64,000 nucleotides of DNA from Methyloversatilis universalis FAM5 (GTDB taxonomy: Bacteria > Pseudomonadota > Gammaproteobacteria > Burkholderiales > Rhodocyclaceae): contig NZ_AFHG01000057.1 of the NCBI RefSeq assembly GCF_000214035.2, positions 62,001-126,000 on the forward strand. Reading direction: 5' to 3'. The position numbers were made by a program, and so were the translations under genes. Below are positions 25,591-33,746 of this stretch, in pieces. The number at the start of each line of letters is the position of its first letter. The stretch's first letter is position 1. The notes under the pieces were generated by a model that searched no databases, was not told the DNA's origin, and was given only the letters and a program-made list of their open reading frames with translations.

Positions 25591-26388
25591 ATGAACCACC
25601 GTACCGGCGCGCTTGCCGCTGCCCTGATGATGACTGTGGCCACTTCGGCGCTGGCCGACACCAAGGCGCCGGCCGCCGCGCCGCTGGCCAAGGTGAATGG
25701 CGTGGCGGTGCCGAAGGCGCTGGCCGATCTGCTGGTGAGCGAGCAGGTGGCCCAGGGCGCCAAGGACGACGACGAACTGCGCGCCCGCGTGCGTGACCAT
25801 CTGGTGCGCCGCGAAGTGCTGCTGCAGACCGCGCGCAAGGCGGGCACCGACAAGCTGCCGGCGGTACAGCAGCGCATCGCCTACGCCACCAGCGAAATGC
25901 TGGCCAACGCCTACCTCGAGCGCTGGGTCGAACAGAACCCGGTGACCGAGGCCGAAGCCCGCGCCGAGTACGACAAGGTGGTCGGCCAGAACGCGCCGAA
26001 CGAGTACCTGTCGCGCCACATCCTGGTCGAGAGCGAAGAACAGGCGCGCGACATCATCGCCAAGCTGAAGGCCGGCACCGCCTTTGCCGAACTGGCCGTG
26101 CAGTCGAACGACCCGGGCAGCAAGGAACGCGGCGGCGAGCTGGGCTGGTCGCGTCCGGGCAGCTTCGTGCCGGAATTCGACGCCGCGCTGCAGAAGCTGG
26201 AGAAGGGCAAGTTCACCGAAGAGCCGGTCAAGACCGCCTACGGTTTCCACGTGATCCAGCTGGACGACATCCGCCGCGCCGAACCGCCGAAGTTCGAAGA
26301 GGTGAAGGACCGCATCATTGAATCGATGCAGCAGGCCAAGGTGCAGCAGCACATCGAGTCGCTGGTGAGCAAGGCCAAGGTGCAGTAA
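25591..26388 (+). CDS. Exported parvulin-type peptidyl-prolyl cis-trans isomerase
   Basis: The 265-residue protein has a signal peptide (ending SALADT), an N-terminal SurA-like helical part, and one parvulin domain (about residues 130-240) with SRHILVESEEQARDI, GGELGWSRPGSFVPEF and TAYGFHVIQLDD. A helical C-terminus follows. It probably assists folding of periplasmic or outer-membrane proteins. It is a single gene, with a hairpin between it and the convergent phosphatase gene. Confidence 0.93.
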   Translation: MNHRTGALAAALMMTVATSALADTKAPAAAPLAKVNGVAVPKALADLLVSEQVAQGAKDDDELRARVRDHLVRREVLLQTARKAGTDKLPAVQQRIAYATSEMLANAYLERWVEQNPVTEAEARAEYDKVVGQNAPNEYLSRHILVESEEQARDIIAKLKAGTAFAELAVQSNDPGSKERGGELGWSRPGSFVPEFDAALQKLEKGKFTEEPVKTAYGFHVIQLDDIRRAEPPKFEEVKDRIIESMQQAKVQQHIESLVSKAKVQ

Positions 26389-26399
26389 GCAGCACTCAT

Positions 26400-26426
26400 G
26401 CGTCCGGCGACGTCGTCGCCGGACGC
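26400..26426. terminator. Hairpin between convergent genes
   Basis: GCGTCCGGCGAC (26400-26411), GTC, GTCGCCGGACGC (26415-26426): a perfect 12-bp stem between the isomerase stop and the phosphatase stop. There is no T-run on either side, so the termination mechanism is uncertain. Confidence 0.45.
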
Positions 26427-26429
26427 GGC

Positions 26430-28211
26430 TCAGGCCGGGCCGAGGAAGCGCAGCGCCAGCAGCGTCACGTCGTCCGACTGCGGCTGGTTGCCGCAGAACA
26501 GTCGCATCGCATCGCGCAGCACCTCGATCGCCGAGGCGGCCCCGCCGCCCAGCCCGGACAGCGTGGCCAGCATGCGGGTTTCGCCGAACAGCGCGCCCTG
26601 CGCGTTCAGTGCTTCGGTCACACCGTCGGTGTACAGCAGCAGCAGATCGCCCCGATCCAGACGCGCCTCGGCCAGGCTGTAGTCCACGGTCGGATCGATG
26701 CCGGCGATCGGGTTCTGCGGCACCTTGAGCAGCGTGGGCGTCTGCCCGCGCCGCACCAGCACCGGCCGCGGGTGGCCGGCACTGGCATAGCGCAGCAGCC
26801 CGTCGCGCGTGTCCAGCAGGCCGATGAACAGGCTGGCGAACAGCATGCGTTCGTTGTTCAGCGCGAGCTTGCGGTTGATGCGTTCCATCACCCGCTCCAT
26901 ATGCCCCTTCTGACCCTGCTTGCGCGCAGCCTCTGCGCGCAGCGTGGTGAGCGTGCGCATCATCAGCAGCGCCGCCGGCATGCCCTTGCCGCACACGTCG
27001 CCGATGGCGACGAACAGCCGGTGTTCGTCGATGAAGAAGGCGTCGAAGAAGTCGCCGCCGATCTCGCGCGCCTGCTGGATGCTCGCTTCGCACTCGATTT
27101 CCGGATGTTCGGCGAACATCGGCGAGCGCATCGGCAGCATGCCGGACTGGATTTCGCGCGCGGTGCGCAGTTCGGACTGCAGCCGCTCCAGCACCATGGA
27201 GCTGCGTACCTGCTCGACCACCTGATGGTTGGCCTGGCGCATGCGCGCCGCCATCAGCCGCATCAGGTTGCGCGCCACCTGCGGCAGGGGCAGCAGTTCG
27301 GAAAAGAAGCTGTGGGCGTCGATCAGCAGCAGCCGGGTGCCGGCTTCGGCCACCACCCAGGCGGACGCCGGTTCGCCGTCGATGATGGACAGTTCGCCCG
27401 CGCATTCGCCCGGGCCGATCACGGTGTAGCCGGTGGTGCCGGTTTCGGCCGGGTCTTCCAGATGTACCCGCAGGCGGCCGTTCAGCACCAGCGCGACATG
27501 CTCGTTCTGCATGCCCGGCGCCAGCACCAGGTATTCATCCGGATAGTCGCGCTGTGCGCAGTGCGCCACCAGACCTTCGATCAGCGCGTACGGCACGTCG
27601 CGGAACAGTTCCAGCCGGGAAATGAAGCCCAGCGCCCGGCGTTCCGCGCCACTGCGCGCATCCGTGCTCACCGTGCTGCCATCGGCGCGGGTCAGCGGAA
27701 ACACCGCCGGGGCGCGCCGGCGCCGGTCGATGCCGCGGCGTACCGGGGCGCGCGCGCCGATCGGGCTGCTGCGTCCGGGCCGGGCCCAGGCCAGCGTGAG
27801 CTGGTTGCGGCCGCTCGCCCGTTCGTAACTCACCTGTTCGGCGAACTGGCGCACCAGATGCACGCCCAGGCCGCCCACGCTGGCTTCTTCCAGTGTGGCC
27901 GGCGTGACCGGTTCGGGCAGGCCCAGCGGGTCGAATTCGCGGCCGTCGTCGGCCACCACCAGCTTGACCGACTGCGGCTCCAGGATGAGATCCAGCGCGA
28001 TCGTGTGAGGCGCCTCGTCGTCGAAGGCGTAGCTGACGATGTTTGCGATCAGCTCGGATACGCAGAGGTCGAGCCGGAAAACCAGTTCGCTGCCCAGCTC
28101 GAAGGTGTCGCCCAGCGTGCGCAGCCAGGCACTGGCGGCCGAAATCGCGCCGCTGTCATTGATCAGCCGCAGGCTGCGCCGGGCGTGCGCGCTATGCATG
28201 AGCGCCTCCAT
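26430..28211 (-). CDS. Fused anti-sigma-type kinase / cNMP-binding / SpoIIE phosphatase
   Basis: The 593-residue regulator has three parts. Residues about 10-145 form an RsbW-like HATPase (CVSELIANIVSYAF N-box, DDGREFDPLGLP, SVGGLGVHLVRQF). About 195-320 form a cyclic-nucleotide-binding-like domain (GPGECAGELSIIDGEPAS). About 360-593 form a PP2C/SpoIIE phosphatase (REIGGDFFDAFFIDEHRLFV, GDVCGKGMPAALLM, LLLLYTDGVTEA, QSDDVTLLAL). It should both phosphorylate and dephosphorylate a STAS antagonist, and the gene just upstream encodes one. No receiver domain is present; the central domain is the likely sensor. Confidence 0.9.
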   Translation of the reverse strand: MEALMHSAHARRSLRLINDSGAISAASAWLRTLGDTFELGSELVFRLDLCVSELIANIVSYAFDDEAPHTIALDLILEPQSVKLVVADDGREFDPLGLPEPVTPATLEEASVGGLGVHLVRQFAEQVSYERASGRNQLTLAWARPGRSSPIGARAPVRRGIDRRRRAPAVFPLTRADGSTVSTDARSGAERRALGFISRLELFRDVPYALIEGLVAHCAQRDYPDEYLVLAPGMQNEHVALVLNGRLRVHLEDPAETGTTGYTVIGPGECAGELSIIDGEPASAWVVAEAGTRLLLIDAHSFFSELLPLPQVARNLMRLMAARMRQANHQVVEQVRSSMVLERLQSELRTAREIQSGMLPMRSPMFAEHPEIECEASIQQAREIGGDFFDAFFIDEHRLFVAIGDVCGKGMPAALLMMRTLTTLRAEAARKQGQKGHMERVMERINRKLALNNERMLFASLFIGLLDTRDGLLRYASAGHPRPVLVRRGQTPTLLKVPQNPIAGIDPTVDYSLAEARLDRGDLLLLYTDGVTEALNAQGALFGETRMLATLSGLGGGAASAIEVLRDAMRLFCGNQPQSDDVTLLALRFLGPA

Positions 28212-28229
28212 GCGACAGCGCGCGCGTGT

Positions 28230-28571
28230 TCAGTCCTGCAGGGCGCGCCGCGCCGCCTCGAGGTCGTCGCACAGCGTGAGCAGCTGGTCCACGCCGGCGG
28301 TTTTCAGCACCCGCTGCACCATGGGCTGGGCACCGAACATGACCAGCTTGCCGCCGCGCGCCGCCTGACCGCGCGCTGCCGACAGCAGCGTACGGATGCC
28401 GATCGACGCGAGAAAGCTCACCGCCGACAGGTCGACCGCGATCCGCGCCGGATGCGTGCTGGTGGCATAGGTGAAGGGCTGGTCCAGCGCTTCCGCGCCC
28501 TCGATGTCGAGCCGGCCGTCCAGCCGGATCAGAGTGATGCCGCCGTCCAGCGGCTGGCTGTCCATTTTCAT
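28230..28571 (-). CDS. STAS-domain anti-anti-sigma factor
   Basis: This 113-residue single-domain STAS protein has the motif DLSAVSFLASIGIRTL, whose second serine is at the usual phosphorylation position. It should bind an RsbW-type kinase domain when unphosphorylated. ATG 28571 follows CAGGGAGC at good spacing; a longer open frame to 28622 lacks support. It lies 18 bases before the phosphatase/kinase gene, forming a two-gene partner-switch unit. Confidence 0.9.
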   Translation of the reverse strand: MKMDSQPLDGGITLIRLDGRLDIEGAEALDQPFTYATSTHPARIAVDLSAVSFLASIGIRTLLSAARGQAARGGKLVMFGAQPMVQRVLKTAGVDQLLTLCDDLEAARRALQD

Positions 28572-28665
28572 GTCGTCGGTGCTCCCTGAGTGGCCGCGCG
28601 CCGTCGTAACGGTCGGCGGCAAGCTCTTCAGCTTGTTTCATTGGCATGTCAGGCGTGTGACGGCG

Positions 28666-29301
28666 TCAGTCTTCGAGCCGCTGTTCGCCCCAGCGCGGCA
28701 GCAGCGTGTGCGGCACCCGCAGCTGGTCGAGAACGCGCGCGACTACGAAATCCACCAGATCGGCGATGGACTGCGGCTGCTGGTAGAAGCCGGGCGAGGG
28801 CGGCAGGATGACCACGCCGTTGCGCGACAGGCTGAGCATGTTCTCGAGATGCAGCGTGGAGAAGGGCGTTTCGCGCGGCACCAGGATGAGGGTGCGGCGT
28901 TCCTTCATCACCACGTCGGCCGCGCGTTCGATCAGGCTGGACGCGAGGCCGTGCGCGATCGCCGCCAGCGTGCCCATCGAGCACGGGCACACCACCATGG
29001 CGTCCGGCGGGTTGGATCCCGACGCCGGCGGGCTGTTCCAGTCGTCGCGGCCGAACACCCGGATCTGTCCGGGGCGGGCGGAAAACCGCGCCGACAGGTC
29101 GCGCTCGGCCTGCTGCGGATGGACCGGCAGCAGCAGATCGGCTTCCTGGCGGGCAACGATCTGCGCCACCTGCGAGTAGACGATCCATACGTTGCAGCCG
29201 GCCGCCACCAGCGTTTCGATCAGGCGCAGGCCGTAGGGGATGCCGGAGGCGCCGGTCAGCGCGACCAGCACGGTGTGCGGGGTAGGGTGGGCGGTGCTCA
29301 T
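28666..29301 (-). CDS. ubiX: Flavin prenyltransferase UbiX
   Basis: UbiX attaches a dimethylallyl group to FMN to make prenylated FMN, the cofactor of UbiD-type decarboxylases. The 211 residues carry VALTGASGIPYGLRL, CPCSMGTLAAIAHG, and MKERRTLILVPRETPFSTLHLENML, all diagnostic. ATG 29301 overlaps the stop of the Gx-transporter gene (29298-29301), so the two are translationally coupled. No ubiD is seen in the window. Confidence 0.96.
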   Translation of the reverse strand: MSTAHPTPHTVLVALTGASGIPYGLRLIETLVAAGCNVWIVYSQVAQIVARQEADLLLPVHPQQAERDLSARFSARPGQIRVFGRDDWNSPPASGSNPPDAMVVCPCSMGTLAAIAHGLASSLIERAADVVMKERRTLILVPRETPFSTLHLENMLSLSRNGVVILPPSPGFYQQPQSIADLVDFVVARVLDQLRVPHTLLPRWGEQRLED

Positions 29302-29810
29302 GCCGCATTGTCCCGCAACAGCCGCGCCGCGACCACGCCATTGACGATGCCGAACACCAGCGCGGCGGCGAAGAACACCGGCGCCAGATTGAACAGCCCG
29401 TCGTGCGGCACCAGCCACAGCCGGGCCAGCAGCAGCTGGCCGGCGATGTGGGCGAAGGCGGCGGCCACCGACCGGCCGACCGGCCCCAGCCAGCGCGCAG
29501 GCAGCGGCTGCAGCGCGCCGAGCGCGAGCAGGCTGGCCAGCGCGCCGCTGGCCGACAGGAAGAAGCCGGGCGCCAGGAACTGCCCGGCGAGCAGGCTGCC
29601 CGCCAGCACCCGCAGCACGCTCACCCAGGCGGCGTCGCGCCAGCCGTGCCGCACCAGCACGATGAGGATGACGATGTTGGCCAGCCCCGGCTTCACGCCG
29701 GGCAGCGGGCTCGGAATGGCTGCCTCGACCAGCGAGGCGGCGATCGCCGCCGCCGCGTAGCGCGCCAGCCGGCGGTCGCGCGGATCGGGGCGCACCTCGA
29801 GGGCGTCCAT
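29298..29810 (-). CDS. Gx transporter family membrane protein (Hpre_diP_synt_I type)
   Basis: The 170-residue protein has about five hydrophobic segments and the family motif VEAAIPSPLPGVKPGLANIV, plus LLAGQFLAPGFFLSASGALAS. Members were annotated as heptaprenyl diphosphate synthase component I but look like small-molecule membrane transporters. The ATG at 29810 shares its bases with the stop of the upstream NusG_II gene, and its own stop overlaps ubiX. Substrate unknown. Confidence 0.85.
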   Translation of the reverse strand: MDALEVRPDPRDRRLARYAAAAIAASLVEAAIPSPLPGVKPGLANIVILIVLVRHGWRDAAWVSVLRVLAGSLLAGQFLAPGFFLSASGALASLLALGALQPLPARWLGPVGRSVAAAFAHIAGQLLLARLWLVPHDGLFNLAPVFFAAALVFGIVNGVVAARLLRDNAA

Positions 29811-30196
29811 CAGAACGCCACCGTATCGGTGCCGCCGTCCGGCCCGGCCAGCTGCAGCGTGATGTGGCTGGGTGCGCACACCGCGACGCTGCCGCTGCGG
29901 CTGAGCCAGCCCTGCTGCACGCAGTACTGCCGCGGACCGGGATCGGCCGCCACCCGCGCGCGTCCGGGCTGGACTTCGATCACGGTGTCGCCCAGTCCGC
30001 CCAGTGCGCCGGCGATCGCGACACGATGGCTGCCGTTCAGCGGCAGTTCGGCAACGATGCGGCCATCCAGCCTGACCTGGGCGACCGTGGGGGCGGCGCG
30101 TCCCCACTGCGCGGCGGCGGTTGCGGCGGTCAGTGCGATGCCGGCGGCGATGACCAGCAGGTCGCCCGGTCGCAGCAGCGCGCCGCCGGTGTTCAC
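29810..30196 (-). CDS. NusG domain II membrane-anchored protein
   Basis: This 128-residue protein starts at a GTG overlapping the rapZ stop (GTGA). One N-terminal membrane helix ([20 protein letters not shown]) is followed by an extracytoplasmic beta domain with the NusG_II pattern: [19 protein letters not shown], then [30 protein letters not shown] and a short tail. Two Cys could form a disulfide. NusG_II and Gx-transporter genes occur together in other bacteria; function unknown, and this is not a transcription factor. Confidence 0.82.
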   Translation of the reverse strand: MNTGGALLRPGDLLVIAAGIALTAATAAAQWGRAAPTVAQVRLDGRIVAELPLNGSHRVAIAGALGGLGDTVIEVQPGRARVAADPGPRQYCVQQGWLSRSGSVAVCAPSHITLQLAGPDGGTDTVAF

Positions 30197-31065
30197 TTGC
30201 CGCTGGCGGCGAGCGACCGGTGACGCAGCAGCACGCGGGCGGCGCTGCGGAAATGTTCGGCCAGCCACTGCGCCATGTAGACCGAGCGGTGCTGGCCGCC
30301 GGTGCAGCCGATGGCCACGGTCAGATAGCTGCGGCTGTCCTTGATGTAGCAGGGCAGCCAGTCGCGCACGAAGCGGGCGATGTCGTCGCGCATGCGCAGC
30401 ACTTCGGGGCTGCGTTCCAGATAGTCGATCACCGGCTGGTCGCAGCCGGTCTGCGGGCGCAGGCTGGTGTCGTAATACGGATTGGGCAGGCAGCGCACGT
30501 CGAACACCAGGTCCGCGTCCAGCGGAATGCCGTGCTTGAAGCCGAAGGACTCGAACATGAGCGTGAGGCCGGACGTTTCGTCGATCTGCACCAGTTCGCG
30601 CACCCACTTGCGCAGCACCGCGGAGGGAAGGTCGCTGGTGTCGATGCGGTGACCGAGCGCGACGATGGGCGCCAGCATTTCACGCTCGTGGCGGATCGCC
30701 TCGCCCAGCGAGGTTTCGTCGTCGCCCAGCGGGTGGCGGCGTCGGGTTTCCGAAAAGCGGGCAATCAGTGCGTCGTCGCGCGCGTCCAGGAACAGCGTCT
30801 GCAGCTGGGTGCCGTTGCGCAGCACGCCCATCATCGGCGGCAGGGCGCTCATGCTCTTGCCCGAACGCACGTCCACCGCGACCGCGACGCGGCTGGTGCC
30901 CGCTTCACGCAGATGACCGACCAGCTGCGGCAGCAGCGGTGCCGGCAGATTGTCCACGCAGAAGAAGCCGGCATCTTCCAGCACGTTGAGCGCCACGCTC
31001 TTGCCGGAACCGGACATGCCGCTGATCAGTACAAGGCGCATCGCGCCGCGTCGGGTTTCATTCAC
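30193..31065 (-). CDS. rapZ: RNase adapter protein RapZ
   Basis: The 290-residue P-loop protein has Walker [49 protein letters not shown] and the C-terminal [16 protein letters not shown]. In enterobacteria RapZ senses glucosamine-6-phosphate and guides RNase E to GlmZ; elsewhere it is a nucleotide-binding regulator often near PTS genes, which are absent here. The start may be 31065 or the internal ATG at 31041, just before the P-loop. Confidence 0.95.
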   Translation of the reverse strand: MNETRRGAMRLVLISGMSGSGKSVALNVLEDAGFFCVDNLPAPLLPQLVGHLREAGTSRVAVAVDVRSGKSMSALPPMMGVLRNGTQLQTLFLDARDDALIARFSETRRRHPLGDDETSLGEAIRHEREMLAPIVALGHRIDTSDLPSAVLRKWVRELVQIDETSGLTLMFESFGFKHGIPLDADLVFDVRCLPNPYYDTSLRPQTGCDQPVIDYLERSPEVLRMRDDIARFVRDWLPCYIKDSRSYLTVAIGCTGGQHRSVYMAQWLAEHFRSAARVLLRHRSLAASGK

Positions 31066-31110
31066 GCTCGGACCACCGAAAGGAAAAACAATTTGATGCC
31101 ATTGCCATGC

Positions 31111-31138
31111 TTGACACGCCGCGGATGGAAACTACCCT
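31111..31138 (+). promoter_or_regulatory. Possible promoter for small gene at 31246
   Basis: A perfect TTGACA (31111-31116) is followed after 16 bases by a weak TACCCT (31133-31138). It points toward the small gene and away from rapZ. The -10 is poor, so support is moderate. Confidence 0.4.
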
Positions 31139-31245
31139 GTAAGGATGCGGTCAGACGAAGCATAGCGCGCGAAGCACGACCTGGATGAGTTCGTGCCCCG
31201 GTCGAGGGCGACGCGCGCCCCCGGATCAACACGGAGGTGCCCATC

Positions 31246-31419
31246 ATGCGATATCTGAGATTGCAGCGCAGCCAGGCCAATCGCCGTCGTGCAGAACGCG
31301 AGGCGGAAAGGGCCGGCGTGCAATCCCGTGCCCAGGGTGCGCCGGTTGGCAGCACCACGCGCGAAGCCGCCAATTCGGTCGGCGAACCTGCGGAGCCGCG
31401 TCGCCGTCGCGAGAACTGA
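31246..31419 (+). CDS. Small basic protein, function unknown
   Basis: The 57-residue, strongly charged product starts MRYLRLQRSQANRRRAERE and ends in RRRREN, with no Cys or membrane segment. Support comes from a full GGAGG (31233-31237) eight bases before ATG 31246, a TTGACA upstream, and a strong hairpin right at its stop. Residue content is Arg/Ala/Glu-rich, which GC-rich DNA can produce by chance, so I stay cautious. Not a recognised family. Confidence 0.5.
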   Translation: MRYLRLQRSQANRRRAEREAERAGVQSRAQGAPVGSTTREAANSVGEPAEPRRRREN

Positions 31420-31457
31420 AGCGGCGCCGGACGTCGCGAGACGGGGGCCGCTTCAGT
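31415..31457. terminator. Bidirectional terminator
   Basis: ACTGAAGCGGC (31415-31425) pairs exactly with GCCGCTTCAGT (31447-31457), followed by CGTTTTC on the plus strand and preceded by GAGAA. The stem covers the stop codons of both the small plus-strand gene and the convergent DUF1289 gene. Confidence 0.65.
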
Positions 31458-31644
31458 CGTTTTCGGGCACCACTCGCGGATGACCGGCCGCCTCGCGTTC
31501 GAGGATGCGTTCCAGGATGTCCAGCCGGGTGTCGTCATTGCTCGAACCCCAGGCCGCGATCTCGTCGCGCGAGCGCAGGCAGCCGAGGCAATAGCCGGTC
31601 GTCGTGTCCAGCGTGCAGACGCCGGTGCAGGGTGATGCCACCAT
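31453..31644 (-). CDS. DUF1289 (YdhL-type) small cysteine protein
   Basis: The 63-residue protein starts MVASPCTGVCTLD and has GYCLGCLRSRDEIAAWG, the DUF1289 pattern with four cysteines (CxxxC then CxxC) that probably bind a metal or cluster. Function is not established for the family. It is the last gene of the LOG-to-mvaB chain, 13 bases after HMG-CoA lyase. Its stop lies in a terminator hairpin. Confidence 0.9.
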   Translation of the reverse strand: MVASPCTGVCTLDTTTGYCLGCLRSRDEIAAWGSSNDDTRLDILERILEREAAGHPRVVPEND

Positions 31645-31657
31645 CTTCGGTTTTCCT

Positions 31658-32575
31658 TCAGCGTTCGGGTGTGGGCGGGAAGGCCCGCGCCACGCGTGAT
31701 GCAGGGGCACGGTCCAGCCGTGCGCTGATCCAGCGCGCGGTGTCGACCAGCGCCCTCAGGTCGATGCCGGTCTCGATTCCGGCGCCGTCCAGCATGTAGA
31801 CAAGATCTTCGGTCGCCACGTTTCCGCTCGCGCCCGGAGCGAAGGGGCAGCCGCCGAGGCCGCCGACCGAGGCATCGAATACCGTCACGCCGCGCTGCAG
31901 CGCCGCCCATACATTGGCCGCGCCCATGCCCCAGGTGTCGTGGAAGTGACCCGCGAGCCGGGTCACCGCCACCTGGGCCGCCACCGTGTCGATCAGCGCC
32001 GCGATCTGCGCCGGCGTACCGATGCCGGTGGTGTCACCGAGGCTCACCTCGTAGCAGCCCATGTCGATCAGCCGGGCCGCCATGTCGGCCACCTTGCGGC
32101 TTTCCACCGCGCCTTCGTAGGGGCAGCCGATCACGCAGGACAGATAGCCCCGCACGCGGACGCCGGCATCGAGGGCGCGCCGGGCCACCGCCGACAGCCG
32201 GTCCATCGATTCGGCGATGCTGCAGGCGGTGTTCCGCTGCGAAAAGGTTTCCGATACCGCGGCGAATAGGGCGATGTCGGTACAGCCGGCGGCCAGCGCG
32301 GCGTCCAGACCGGTGTCGTTCGGCACCAGACAGGGGTAGCTCACGCCGGCCCGGCGCGGCAGGCGCTGCATCAGTTCGCCGCTGCCCGCCATGTTCGGGA
32401 CACGCTTCGGCGACACGAAGGCGCCGGCCTCGATGTCACGCAGGCCTGCGTCGGCAAGACGGTCGATCAGCGTCAGCCTGTCGTCGATGCCCAGCGCCAC
32501 GCATTCGTTCTGCAGGCCGTCACGCGGACCGACCTCGACGATGCGCACACGGGGCGGCAGCGCGCCCGCGCTCAT
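31658..32575 (-). CDS. mvaB: Hydroxymethylglutaryl-CoA lyase
   Basis: The 305-residue TIM-barrel lyase cleaves HMG-CoA to acetoacetate and acetyl-CoA, the last step of leucine catabolism. It shows VRIVEVGPRDGLQNE, FVSPKRVPNMA, SYLSCVIGCPYEGAV-like metal and Cys regions, EVSLGDTTGIGTP, HFHDTWGMG and the active-site loop GGLGGCPFAPGASGNVATED with its conserved Cys. The ATG overlaps the stop of the enoyl-CoA hydratase gene. Confidence 0.95.
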   Translation of the reverse strand: MSAGALPPRVRIVEVGPRDGLQNECVALGIDDRLTLIDRLADAGLRDIEAGAFVSPKRVPNMAGSGELMQRLPRRAGVSYPCLVPNDTGLDAALAAGCTDIALFAAVSETFSQRNTACSIAESMDRLSAVARRALDAGVRVRGYLSCVIGCPYEGAVESRKVADMAARLIDMGCYEVSLGDTTGIGTPAQIAALIDTVAAQVAVTRLAGHFHDTWGMGAANVWAALQRGVTVFDASVGGLGGCPFAPGASGNVATEDLVYMLDGAGIETGIDLRALVDTARWISARLDRAPASRVARAFPPTPER

Positions 32576-33366
32576 GACATGCCGACCGGTACCCAGCCCG
32601 GATGACGGCGCGCGAACAGCGCATCCAGCCCTTCCTGCGCTTCGGCGCCGGTATCGATCCGTTCTTCCAGTCCGATCACGTGGTCCAGCGTCTGCTGGTC
32701 GGCGTGCGGCCGACCCAGCGCGCGCACCAGACTCTTGATCTGGTGCTGCGCGCGCGGGCCGCCGAGCAGCAGCGCGTCGACCACTTCGCCCACCGCCTCG
32801 TCCAGATCGTCAGCCGACGCGACGATTTCCGACAGCAGGCCAATGCGAAAGGCCTCGGAGGCGGAAAAGCGCTCGCCGGTCAGGAAATAGCGGCGTGCAC
32901 GCGCCGGGCCGATGGCGCCGATCACCCACGGCGCAATCACCGCCGGTACCTGACCGGTGCGCACGCTGTCGAAGCTGAAGTGCGCGTCGAAGCTGGCGAT
33001 TGCGACGTCGCAGGCGGCCAGCAGCCCGGCACCCAGACCGCGCGCCGGGCCCTGCACCCGTGCCACCACCGGCTTGGCCGATTCGGCCAGTGCGCGCATC
33101 AGCTGCGCGGCCAGCGCCGGGTCGGCGGACATGAGGCCGCTGCGTTCCATTTCCTGCGGGTCGCTGCCGATGCTGAAGCTGTCGCCCAGCGCCGACAGCA
33201 CGATGACGCGCACGTCGGCGCGCGCGTTCATGTCGTCCACGACCGCAATCAGCGCCTGCACCAGCGAGGCGTCGAGCAGGTTGTGGTGGTCCGGGCGGTT
33301 CAGCGTGGCGATGCCGATGCCGTCCACCACCTCGGTCAGCACCAGCGCCTTCGGGTCGTTCATCAA
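32572..33366 (-). CDS. Enoyl-CoA hydratase/isomerase family (likely methylglutaconyl-CoA hydratase)
   Basis: The 264-residue crotonase-fold protein has TLNRPDHHNLLDASL, the oxyanion loop region GDSFSIGSDPQEME, and VQGPARGLGAGLLAACDVAIAS. Being coupled to HMG-CoA lyase, it most simply supplies HMG-CoA from methylglutaconyl-CoA in leucine breakdown. The second oxyanion segment reads ARGLGAGLLAACD without the catalytic glutamate common in true hydratases, so an isomerase or other crotonase activity is possible. Confidence 0.82.
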   Translation of the reverse strand: MMNDPKALVLTEVVDGIGIATLNRPDHHNLLDASLVQALIAVVDDMNARADVRVIVLSALGDSFSIGSDPQEMERSGLMSADPALAAQLMRALAESAKPVVARVQGPARGLGAGLLAACDVAIASFDAHFSFDSVRTGQVPAVIAPWVIGAIGPARARRYFLTGERFSASEAFRIGLLSEIVASADDLDEAVGEVVDALLLGGPRAQHQIKSLVRALGRPHADQQTLDHVIGLEERIDTGAEAQEGLDALFARRHPGWVPVGMS

Positions 33367-33746
33367 GGCAGCGTCCCCTGCACCAGGCGGCTGCCCAGCG
33401 CGCGCAGCGGCGCGCCCAGTTCGAAGCCGGGCAGCACCACTTCCTCATCCACCGCGTAAAGCTGGCAGGGCAGGCCGTGCGCCTCGCAGGCGGCGATGGC
33501 GTCACGTTCGGCGTCGCTGCCGGCATTCCAGGCCCATTCGCCATTCATGTTCAGCGCAAACGCGCGCGGCCGCAGCGTCACCTGCAGGAAGCGGCCGTAT
33601 CCGGCGCGGCCGCTGTCGTTCAGCAGCGGCACCGCATCGACCAGATCAACCGGCCGCAGCCAGCCGCCGGTATCTTCCGCGCTGGCGGAACAGGTGACGA
33701 GGGCGGCGGCGCAGGCGAGCAGTGAACGCAGGCGTGCGGTGTTCAT
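33363..33746 (-). CDS. Exported protein, function unknown
   Basis: The 127-residue precursor has a signal peptide (MNTARLRSLLACAAALVTCSASAED). The mature part contains GRAGYGRFLQVTLRPRAFAL, then NGEWAWNAGSDAERDAIAACE and PCQLYAVDEEVVLPG. The W-x-G plus later Cys-x-LYAVD pattern recurs, as I recall, in unnamed secreted proteins of betaproteobacteria. It overlaps both neighbours by ATGA, so it is translated within the LOG-ech-mvaB chain although it should be periplasmic. Confidence 0.75.
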   Translation of the reverse strand: MNTARLRSLLACAAALVTCSASAEDTGGWLRPVDLVDAVPLLNDSGRAGYGRFLQVTLRPRAFALNMNGEWAWNAGSDAERDAIAACEAHGLPCQLYAVDEEVVLPGFELGAPLRALGSRLVQGTLP

